Below, in pieces: positions 12,931 through 22,570 of a stretch of 64,000 bases of DNA. Each line of letters opens with the position of its first letter. Position 1 is the stretch's first letter. The notes beneath the pieces are model-generated. The model ran no database searches. It was not told the DNA's origin and worked only from the letters and a program-made list of their open reading frames with translations. The translations under genes and the position numbers were made by a program. The DNA is taken from assembly GCA_011316305.1 (NCBI GenBank), contig SAUG01000021.1, positions 682,001 to 746,000 on the forward strand, read 5' to 3'. The DNA is from Rusavskia elegans (lineage: Eukaryota > Ascomycota > Lecanoromycetes > Teloschistales > Teloschistaceae).

Positions 12931-14102
12931 GGCCGTTGGCTGCTTTTGGGTGTAGAGAGTGCACCTCGTTGCTCTTCGCTCAGGGAAAAGTTTGTAGACT
13001 TCTCGGGATGACTTCGGATGCTATCCGTAACCGAGATGACAGCCGCTAACCTAGGATGCGAAGTTACGAACTTGGATTCCACATCAATTTGTCAACAGTC
13101 CACTTGATCATTAAAGTGCATCTGGATCTCTATGCTAAGGTCGATAACACAGGTCTTGGGACGCTGACAATGTAGGACGGTCATAGAGGCTTCCAGATAT
13201 AAAGTTTGAACACGTTCGCATGCAAGATAATAGATATATCTTAGAAGACTCAGATCTATTTTAGTTGGATTTTCTATCTCTATAGGACTCCTACTATCAA
13301 GATCACTGTGCACGGGGCCTTGTAGAATAATCTCTGGAGTTTTGTGGAAGCTAAAGATAGCCATGAGAACGTTGGAGATCGGATGAAGGAGATGAGGCTC
13401 AAGGTGTGCCACAAATGCAGGTCCCGGCGCAAAAGTGTATCACCAATGCAGGAGTCGAATGTGGTTGATTTGGCCACCACCAGTGTACTGTCCACGATGA
13501 CCTTCTAACATGCCGGTATCGCACAAGAGGAGAAAGAGGTGTCTTGGTGCCAAGGGCCATTTCTCCGGCTGAGTGACGCGTCCTTGAAAATAAGAGGAGC
13601 GATGAATACGAAGCCGAGAGGAGATCAGCGCTAGCAAAAGGGCGCTAAAGTCTCCTTGTCCGGGCTGGCATATTATTATTCCCATTCCTGGAACATCACC
13701 ATCAGCTGCTCCTCCTTCTCTGCCTCAGAATGCTGCAATCGTCTGTCGCTTCATCGCCGTAGAGAGCCCAAAGTCAAGAAACAATTCCGCTTGGTTGGAA
13801 AGGCATCTTGCATCATCCGTTCGCAGCCAGCTCGCCACTCGTTCACTTTCCTTGAATTGGGCATTTCTCCTTAGTCGCCGCGGCGACCGAACAACCGGTT
13901 GCCCCCCTCATCCTCATCTCGACCATCAACCTCCCCTCTACACTTACGCATCGCTCTCGCCATCGAATGCGAGATCAACTCACCTACTGATATCGATACA
14001 AAACCAAGCTCTTCACTGAGTTCCCACTCGTTTTGGCAGCTTCGACTGTAGAGCCACCGGCGCTGGACACGCCTCCACTCTCCTAATCCTAATCACAACA
14101 CA
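12931..14102. other. Divergent promoter region HAS1 / Flc gene
   Basis: No coding sequence recognised. The segment must hold the promoters of the minus-strand helicase gene and the plus-strand membrane-protein gene. The 120 bases before the Flc start are C/T-rich, as is common upstream of well-expressed fungal genes. Confidence 0.55.
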
Positions 14103-16522
14103 ATGCAACCTACACCTTCCTCACGGCCCTTGTGCCTGATTATCACCATCCTCTCGTTCCTGTCACACCTCTCGTCCGCTATGCGGATAGTCGAATCCAA
14201 TTCGCTCAATCCTTGCCAGGACGACTCCAGCTTTACGGCGACCAAATTCAGTGTTGTCTTCACTCCGGATAACGGAACCCTCGCCTTTGATATCGAGGGA
14301 GTCTCGTCCATATCCGGATACGTTACCGCCCATGTCGACGTCATCGCCTACGGTTACGAAGCTCTGCAGCAGAACATCAACCCGTGCGAGCTGGGCCTGC
14401 TGGGAATGTGCCCGATGAACACCGGCCCAATCGACAACAAGTTCAATATTCCCATCTCCAAAGATGCGGTCAAGCAGATTCCCAGCATCGCTTACGGTGT
14501 TCCCGATCTGGATGGCTTGGTCAGGATTTACATCAGGAATAATCAAACAAACGAAAACGTAGCCTGCGTCGAAGCAGAATTGTCCAATCGGAAAACCGTC
14601 GATCAGAAAGGGGTGGGATGGGCTACTGCTGTCATTGCTGGCCTGGCTCTGGTTGCATCCGCCGTCACTTCCGGTCTTGGCCATTCAAATACCGCCGCTC
14701 ACGTTGCCGCCAACGCACTCTCGCTGTTTGGCTACTTCCAAGCCCAGGCATTGATTGGTATGACTGCAGTGTTCCTACCGCCCGTTGTCATGTCCTGGAC
14801 CCAGAACTTCCAATGGACCATGGGTATCATTCGCGTCGAATTCCTGCAGGACGTCTGTACCTGGTACCAGCGCGCCACGGGCGGTAAACCTTCAACATTA
14901 CTCTCGAATCTCCAGAAAACCTCCGTCGACGTGCAGAAGCGCTCTCTCGATTACGTTGCCAAAGTCGCTCGGTATGCGCAGCACGATTTCGTCAAACGAA
15001 GCTCCGACGTAGGTGCTGCTGCTGCAACCCAAACCAAGCCCATTGTCGTCCACGGCATCGAGCGCGTGGGGTTCCGGGCCAAGATCGAGAGCACCAATAT
15101 CTTCCTCACCGGTGTCATCTTCTTCATGGTCTTTGTCACTTTCACAGCTGCTGGTGTTGCACTGTTCAAAGCATTCTGCGAAGGTGCAGTCAAGGCAGGT
15201 TGGTTCAAAGGTGACAAATTCGAAGACTTCCGCAACGGCTGGAAGATCGTCTTGAAAGGCATCTTGTTCCGCTTGGTGAGTTCATTCTACCCAACGATGG
15301 TATGACTTCATTGACCACTGTAGATCCTCATCGGCTACCCTCAAATGGCCGTCCTGTGCCTTTGGGAATTGACCCAACGAGACTCTGCCGCCGAGGTCGT
15401 TCTTGCCCTGTTTTTCTTCATATCCATGTCTTTTTCCCTTGGATGGGCTGCCTTGAAGGTTTTCCGTATCGCCAAACGCTCTGTGAGCATGCACAAGAAT
15501 CCGGCCTACATTCTGTACTCGGATCCAACCGCACTCAACAAATGGGGTTTTCTCTATGTCCAGTTCCGTGCGACAGCCTACTACTTCATCATGCCCGTAC
15601 TGATATACATCCTGCTCAAGGGCATATTTGTGGCGTTCGGGCAAGGTAGTGGAATCACTCAAGCTGTGGGCTTGGTCATCATTGAAGCCGTCTTCCTTAT
15701 TGGCGTGAGCATCTTGCGGCCGTGGATGGACAAGAAGACCAATGCTTTCAACATCGCGATTGCTGTGGTCAACTTCCTAAACACCATCTTTCTACTCGTA
15801 TTCACTCAAGTGTTCAACCAGCCTGTGAGTTATGCCCGCTCCCCGAAACGATCATTATGCTGACTATCTGCTAGGGTATCGTCACCGGAGTTATGGGCGT
15901 CGTCTTTTTCGGAATCAACGCAGTCTTCGCTATCGTGCTCATCTGCTTGGTACTTATATCCACCGGCTGGGCTCTCTTCTCTAAAAACCCAGATACCCGC
16001 TACCAGCCCATGCGCGATGATCGTGGTTCATTCATCAAATCACAAACACAGCTCAACACCGAACTCGACGCATTAGGAGCGACCGCACGTGGAAACATGA
16101 CCCAAACCGATTATAAAACTCGAGATCTAGACGACGATGAAGACTCCTTCTCATCCGGCTCCGGACGCCACGGTCGAACCCACGGCGCAGCAGGCGTCCC
16201 TCTACCACCTTCATCCGCAACATCTCACCGTTCGCCCTCTCGACACAGAGAGCCGCCCCGTTCGCCCATCGAACCCAACATGCCCTTGTTCCCGAGCGAT
16301 GGCACACCGAGACACGGTACGCCAACTGGATACTCAGACTCTCCGAATGGCAACAACAACCGTGGCATGTACAATGCATACAATGACAGCAGTCGAAATC
16401 TAGGCTATCAGCATCAACAGTCGCCGTACGGCCCGCCCGGGTCGGCACAGTCGAATATGGGCTACAATAGACAGCAGAATAACGGAAGTCCGTGGCAGAG
16501 AGGTGCGGGTTATGATCATTGA
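14103..16522 (+). CDS. TRP-like / Flc-family membrane protein
   Basis: Three exons (14103–15275, 15324–15824, 15875–16522) give 773 aa; introns are 48 and 50 bp with GTGAGT donors. Residues 1–25 form a signal peptide (LCLIITILSFLSHLSSA). An extracytoplasmic ML-like domain follows with Cys pairs (NPCQDD, NPCELGLLGMCP, VACVEAEL). From residue ~170 onward about nine hydrophobic segments make a polytopic domain (TAVIAGLALVASAVTSGLG ... VVFFGINAVFAIVLICLVLI). The tail from ~630 is hydrophilic, Ser/Pro/Asn/Gln-rich and cytosolic. This layout is that of fungal TRP-like channels of the Flc family, linked in yeast to FAD import into the ER, calcium and cell-wall integrity. Which substrate or ion this one handles cannot be read from the sequence. 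Confidence 0.9.
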
Positions 16523-17395
16523 GAATTAAATCTTACGACCAGGAAAGAGTTTGCTGGGTGGTAATCAATCTTCATGACGTGAAAGCGGTTTTGGGGGCCA
16601 GTGTGTTGGGTTTTCTGGAACCATTCATTGCATCATAGGACCGCCTGTATGGCGAGTCCTGGCGGCGTTTGTTGTTGTGGTCGCAGCATGGGTCAATTCT
16701 TTTCGGAGATTCTACTTAGGTACTCAGGTTTTCCCCATCAGGGCTTGAAAGCTTGATGTTTGAGGGCGGGGATGGGGGGACTTTGGAGGTGATGTATCTA
16801 GTTTAGAAGGATCGATATATGTAGATAAGTAATGTGAACTCCGTCATTTGACAATATGAATCGTGTTCTGATCGATATGCTTGCGGCATGAGCTAGCATG
16901 GTGCTGTTGGCATTGTACGTGGATACATCCTTGTTCTTTTGATTGAGCGCTATATTATTGGCAGGCGAGAATGAGGGTGATGTCTATATCAAAAGGGGGT
17001 TCAGGGATGCAAAGTTGGTCATAGTATAGTAAAGTATTCTAGTGGAGGACTCGATGGGTACGCTTCGATAAGAGGACATTTCATTATTCTGCAAGAATCA
17101 GGAATATCTGCAATAATGAGAGTAAGCAACACTTGTATCTCGTGAAAGGTTCATCATGGCTAGCTGGTAATCTTCAAGCATTATCGTACACCCATCAACG
17201 TAGGGGAATGAAGCCTCATCTGCTCCCAAAAGCCCCTAACAACCGCAAAAGCAAGCAAGCTGGAGAAGCTAAGCTACATAACATAGCTCATACAACACCA
17301 CCACTAGAAATGCTCCCAAAAGTAGAATACCCCTACCCCATTCACCTCGCTCCCCATCATTCCCCGTCATCCCTTCCCCCATGCGCCCTCCAGGC
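16523..17395. other. Convergent 3' region, no gene seen
   Basis: Lies between the 3' ends of the Flc gene (plus) and the CH-domain gene (minus). It holds 3' untranslated DNA; the only longer open frames overlap the CH gene in antisense. Confidence 0.6.
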
Positions 17396-19617
17396 TCATT
17401 TCCCCATCTCTCTCGGCCCCACAAGCTGCCTCCGTCCCCCAAGCCCCGGCCCACCCCTGTTCTGGCTATCACCGCCCAAATACCCATATTGATGGACATC
17501 CCAGCTCTCCCCCTTCGGCCCGAATCCTTCTTCTTTCTTGCCGCTCACGGCCGCTTCACGCGTGGCGGCTTGAGATTCCTCCCATTCGCGTTGGCGTTGG
17601 CGCTCGAGTTCCATTTCGCGGTTGAGGAGGGAGGAGGGAGGTTTGGATGGATTGGTTGCGGATGAGACGAAGGGGGAGGGGGAGGAGGTGCGAGGGGTGT
17701 TGTTGGTTGATTTGCTGGGAGGGGGGCGGGTGAAGGGGGAACGTGGTGTTGGTTTGTTTGGGGAAGATGAAGATGAGGGAGGGAGGGTGGATGAGGGGTC
17801 TGGGAGGGGCCGAATGGGAAGGGATGGTAGAGGTGGAGAGGGTGTTGGAGATGGTGATTGTTGGGAAGACGAGTTGATAGATGCTTGTGGGATTGGGAGA
17901 GGTCGAGGCGGTTGAGGTGGTGGAGGACTTTCCGCTTGGACCGTAGGTGTTGGTAATGGTCGTGGAGGCTTTGTAGGTCCGGCTTCCATGGTCTGGTTTC
18001 GCGATGTCAGCGGCTGTGACTGGTGACTCGTCCACTCACGCTGCAAATACTCGCGTTCATCGGCTTGCCACGACTCGTCATTATCGTCATGAGCGGTGCT
18101 GGCAGTAGGCTGCGTTGGGCGGCTTGTCGGCGGCGAGGGATCCCGCTTTCGCTCGCGTTGGAGGGCTGTATCGACGCCTTCGAAATTGTGGCGATCCAGA
18201 CGTAAACGTTCTTGCCGTTCTCGCTCATATTGGGCTTCTCTTTCCTTAGCTTTCGCAAGCTCTCGCTCTAATTCCTCAACGCGTTTAGCCTCTGGGGTCT
18301 GCTGAGGTTCTTCCGATGTTGGAGGTATGGGCAATTTGCGTTGTTCGGCTTGATACTGGCTAAGGAATTGGCCAGTCAAACGAGCGTCACTCTGCGCTCT
18401 GGTTCGTTGTCGATCTTGAGCAAGTCGAACTTCGGCCTCCTTTTCTTCTCTAGCTCGTGCTTCCTCATCTTCTTTCCACTTCCGTTCTTCCTCATCCCAT
18501 TTGCGTTTCTCTTCCTCTATTCTTCTCCTTTCTGCTTCTCTCTGCTTTCGGGTTTTATCCGCCCAACGCTGCTCTTCGGCAGCTCTGTCCCTCTCTTCTT
18601 CTGCTTCGCGCTCAACACGCCGCTTATATTCAGCCTCCTCGGCTTGCTGCCGTAACCGCTCTGCTTCAGCCTCTTCCTCACGTCGCTTTCTCTCCTTCTC
18701 GGCTAGGCTGGGTACTTTAGGTGCTGGGGTGGTAATTTGTCTACGACCACCAAATGTAATGCCCTGGTTGCCTTGGCTAGCACCGCCCATGTAACCATAT
18801 CTGAATTCAATTTAGCAAAGACTAGTACACGAGACAAGCCATTGACTGCGTACTGATGGATGTTCCACGCTGGTGTAGTAGCCCCTTCGTCCATCTTCTT
18901 ACTCCAGCTGCTAACGCCTCCTGAAGATGGTTTCACATCGCCATTGACCGATGATGTCGTTGAGTAAGAAAGCCGGCTGGGACTGGTCCGACCCCCGGCT
19001 GTGGATGCCGCAGTAGAGGGAATCGAACTAGTTGTACTGGTATTGCTGGTACCTCTTGGGCGTCCATATGATGCCGCATTGGAGCCGTATCCACCTGTGC
19101 TTTGTGGACTCATAGTTCCATTTTTGCTCCTAGGGCCGATGACCTTGGGAAATTTACTCGGCTGTATGGCATTTGCCCTCCTACTGAACGCACTGATGCA
19201 CGTAAGTACCTGAGCTGGATCTTTGTTTTCGTAGAGGTCAACCGTTTGGAAGATGTCGTGGGCTTGAAGATTGAGCGGTGGTAACTTGCAGGCTCGTAAG
19301 AAGTGGGAGATGTTCTCCATCTGGACGAATGGCATGGGGGATTGCTTGAAGCGAACACCTGGTGGGCCAGTTGCGAGGTTTACTAATCTGTCGGCCCAGG
19401 ATCAGCGTATACGTCTTATGAATTGTTCATGTAAAAATCTCATCCCGTACTTGCAGAGAGCACTCCCATCCTTTAAAGCATCTAAGAGATCCCCAGCCGC
19501 AAGACGTTCTCCTAGTGATTCCTCGATCCATGTCCTCACTTCATTGGCCGCTTGAGGTGTGTATTTCCCCAACCGCATGTTGCGGAGATCTTTGTCCAGG
19601 GACGATACTGAAGCCAT
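17396..19617 (-). CDS. Calponin-homology (transgelin/Scp1-like) protein
   Basis: Exons 19617–19451, 19387–18854 and 18800–17396 give 701 aa (introns 63 and 53 bp). A single CH domain spans residues ~17–135: ANEVRTWIEESLGERL, LLDALKDGSALCK joined across intron 1 to LVNLATGPPGVRFK, then MPFVQMENISHFLRACK and QTVDLYENKDPAQVLTCI. This is the SM22/transgelin/Scp1 class that bundles F-actin. Unlike yeast Scp1 (about 200 aa), it has a long tail: a Ser/Thr-rich linker, a charged coiled coil (~260–420; EKERKRREEEAEAERLRQ and similar), a Pro-rich segment with PPRPLP motifs fit for SH3 binding, and a conserved end. The motif HQYGYMGG before the coiled coil reappears as HQYGYLGGDSQNRGG at the C-terminus. 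Likely an actin-linked scaffold. Confidence 0.9.
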
Positions 19618-19976
19618 GATTATTGTGGTAGAGTAAATAGGACACCGTGCCCTTGATAAGCTACGGTATTCTAGGCATCCAGTTAGGAGTTCAACAGAAG
19701 AGGGGCTTGATTGGACATCTCTTTAATCCAAAGCAAGATAGCTGTATGATGTGAAGACCAGATGGATTGGCCAATGCTTATGAAGAGCTCAGTCGCGAGC
19801 TGTAATGGATTCAAAAACGTTCGGTATGAGGATTCACTATTTCGATTTCGAGGTCGGGCACCCCCCACTAGCGCGTCACAATTGACGCTCGATGACGCCT
19901 CCGCCAAAACCGTCATAACGGTCTCAACTTTCCTATATACCAATATGTAGTCTCACGTCTACCAAATCCACCAAAA
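19618..19976. promoter_or_regulatory. Bidirectional promoter, CH gene / NDUFAF2-like gene
   Basis: A 359-bp gap between divergently transcribed genes, so both promoters must lie here. I recognise no specific operator. Confidence 0.5.
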
Positions 19977-20703
19977 ATGTCCTCACCCTTCCGTACTATC
20001 TGGCAGAAGTGGAAATCCCTCCAGCTTCCCTGGCGGCGACGCTGGCTAGCAGGCACATCACCCTCTCCTCTCCTCTCCTCTCCTCTCCACCACCAGCATC
20101 CGCCCCCCACCCACCTATACCTCTTCCATTTCCCTCCCTACCAAACTAACCCCCCACCTCCCAGGCGCCGACCTCGCCGGCAACAAATACTACTACTTCC
20201 GGCCCCACGCCTCCGCCAAACCCCGCCGCATCCTTCAACAAAACCCCCGCATCCCCTACTCCGACATCAGCATCCCCGTCCAATGGCACCAATGGCTTCG
20301 TCACACACGCCCCAACGCCCCCACGATCCAAGAACTCCAATTCGATGAAACGAGAAAGGAACAACTGAAGCAGTTGGCCGCGGCGGCGGATAAGAGGTGG
20401 GCCAGTAAACCGAGTGTGTTGGATCAACCAAGGAGGAGGAATCAGGAGTTGGGTGTTGGGGATGGGGAGGGTGGGGTTGGGGTCGTGGGGAGGAAGGGGG
20501 AGAGTACGGAGGCTGTGGGCGGTAGGGAGGATGGAGGGCAAGGGCAGAAGTTGGAAGAGGGGGTGAAGGGCGAGGATGTTAGAGATAGTTGGGGAGAGGG
20601 CGAGAAGGGGAGGGGAGAGAGTCCTTGGATAAAGGCGAGGCCGAGGGGAGCTGGAGAAGGATATCAGCCGGAGAGCTGGCAGCCGCCTGGTTCGGTCAGA
20701 TGA
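19977..20703 (+). CDS. NDUFAF2 / B17.2-like complex I assembly factor
   Basis: Two exons, 19977–20052 and 20165–20703, give 204 aa. The N-terminal half carries the NDUFA12/NDUFAF2 core: RTIWQKWKSLQLPWRRRWLAG joined to ADLAGNKYYYF, then RRILQ, PYSDISIPVQWHQWLRHTR and APTIQELQFDE. The family works in mitochondria, either as complex I subunit (NDUFA12) or as the late assembly factor (NDUFAF2/mimitin, N7BML in Neurospora). The long hydrophilic Glu/Gly-rich tail (residues ~110–204) favours the assembly factor. The 112-bp intron contains no GT at all; the only frame-consistent splice is AG|GC...CCCAG, a GC–AG intron with a good ACTAAC branch site near its 3' end. The intron also contains a CTCTC repeat. 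Confidence 0.88.
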
Positions 20704-21268
20704 AAGATATCAACACTGTATTTTTGCCCACTGAACCACTGGTTCACCGGGCACCAAAACCAAAAATAAACCAAATCAAGACTGTATACACATGTACAAA
20801 TTTCGCTAGGCGAAGTCACTTCTATGGCATTACTTTTTAATGGAGGTTTGTCGCTATCGACCTTGTTATGTGGACTTTCAATCTCAATGAGAGGCACACA
20901 ACAGCCGGTACCTTCGATATGACGATTGCATAGATCTTACGACGTAGCTGCTATTGCAACCACAAGCGTATGTTCAACACGGAGCAGAGTAGTGACGTGA
21001 AAGGGTACTTGGTTCTTCGCGACCTTTTCGGTGGTCGCTGTGTGCCCCATTGATTTTGTACACACCGAGTCGACATCTGGCCTCTTCACCTACCACAGTC
21101 GTGAGACCTCTTTGTTCTTACACCGGCGGGCATCTTCTGGCGTCGACTCCGCTCTTGTTGGCGTTCTAGAGTCTCTTCACAACCCATGGTAGCAATGCAT
21201 TCATTTGCTCCGACCTCTCCTATTTCCCAATATTTGCCCCTTTTCATTAGTCTTCCTTCACTCCTCGT
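20704..21268. other. Convergent 3' region, no gene seen
   Basis: Lies between the 3' ends of the NDUFAF2-like gene and the U1-C gene. No coding sequence is seen. Confidence 0.6.
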
Positions 21269-22185
21269 CTACCGCTGTCTCGGATCCCCCTCAAATCTTC
21301 CACCAGGCGGTGGCCCAAAGCCCTGCCCCGGCCCTGGACTTGGCCCTCCCTGCTGCGGTGGCGGAGGAAACCCACCTCCGAAATTTGGTGGCATTCCGTT
21401 CGGCGGCATACCACCTGGGGGAGGAAAGGGCATGCCACCAGGTATTGGGAATGGAGGAGCGCCGTTGTTCATTGGCGAGCCGGCGTTTGGTGGAGGGAAT
21501 GGAGGTGGAAAGGGCATGCCGCGGCCACCAGCTGGAAAGACCATGTATTGTCAGTCCCATATAGAAGAGTTATGGGAGATACAGAGAAATCATGGCTTAC
21601 GAGGTGGAAAACCACCTTGGGCATTAGGAGGCATGTTGAAGGGTGGTGGGGGCATGCCTGGCATTCCACCTACGAACAGTTAGCAACGACACTTGCCGAA
21701 CTGCAAAGAGCGGAAAGACTGACCCGGAAAGCCGAATGGAGGTGGAAATCCTTGAGGTGGTGGTGGGCCTCCAGGTCCTTGTGGATTTAGCATGGGATTC
21801 GAGCCCGCTTGGCCTTCGGCATTGTAGGAGTTGGTGATGGAGTCAATGACGGATTGCGCCTTTTCGTGACCGATTTCTGCAGTATCAGGTGAGCATTAGG
21901 AGCATTAGGACAGCCGTAGGTGGTGGATGATCAGGAATGAGCTGAGGTGTATGACGTACGTTGGTAGTAGTCGAGGACGTTTCTTTCATGATTACGACCG
22001 GCATTGTGGGCTTTTCGGACGCTCATGGAGTCGTGGGTAAGGTAAACATCGCAGTAATCGCCTGAAATATCAGTGGAAGGTTCTCGGAGCGACTTGGATT
22101 TGCTGGGGGTAGCTACAGAAGAGTGCTTTGGATGTCAGCAGCTGCGGCAAGCACTAGTAAGAAGCGTGTACTTATATTTCGGCAT
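21269..22185 (-). CDS. U1 snRNP protein C (U1-C)
   Basis: Five exons: a tiny first exon at 22185–~22170, then 22061–21960, 21876–21724, 21669–21601 and 21531–21269. The zinc-finger region reads [19 protein letters not shown] then [14 protein letters not shown], followed by [17 protein letters not shown], the U1-C signature. The rest is Pro/Gly/Met-rich ([22 protein letters not shown]), as in fungal and animal U1-C. U1-C stabilises U1 snRNP pairing with 5' splice sites. Total length would be 200 aa. The first exon is odd: MPKYKC, with the first zinc Cys of CDYC, needs the codon T|GC split across intron 1, but the bases after that T are ACACGC rather than GT. The nearest GT is two bases upstream and would break the frame. 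Either the donor is non-canonical or two bases are missing from the sequence. Confidence 0.9.
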
Positions 22186-22570
22186 TTTCAGATACTTTGC
22201 ACAAATCAGCTTGAGTCGTTACGGCCGGGCTTGGAGCATCGTTAAAGTTGAACGGGACTTCATGGAAAGACGAAGGAATCTCAGATATGTGCTTGTTATG
22301 TGAACAGCACTAGCCCTCAAACGGAATCTCACGCAATGAACTTAAAAATTAATGGGCAAGAGTGAGAATGGATACCACGGAGAGCTGAATAAAGTGGAAA
22401 TCGAATATTGCAATACTCTCGATGCTACAGCACTAGAATTGGACACGAGATCGTCTTCGTCGGTTATTTTCCAATGATTCCTAGTGACATCCGAGGGTAT
22501 CTAAGCTCCCTCCAGGACTACAACATAGCCCAACTGAAATCTGTTCACCGACACCGTTTACGCTGGACAT
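22186..22570. other. Spacer upstream of U1-C
   Basis: Contains the U1-C promoter and the 3' end of the downstream-neighbour RRM gene, both on the minus strand. No gene seen. Confidence 0.55.

Noticed and set aside
17556..18035. Alternative C-terminus of the CH-domain gene via GTGAGT...CCAG (47 bp)
   Set aside because: The sites and a CTGAC look plausible, but splicing would destroy the conserved end HQYGYLGGDSQNRGG, which the unspliced frame keeps.
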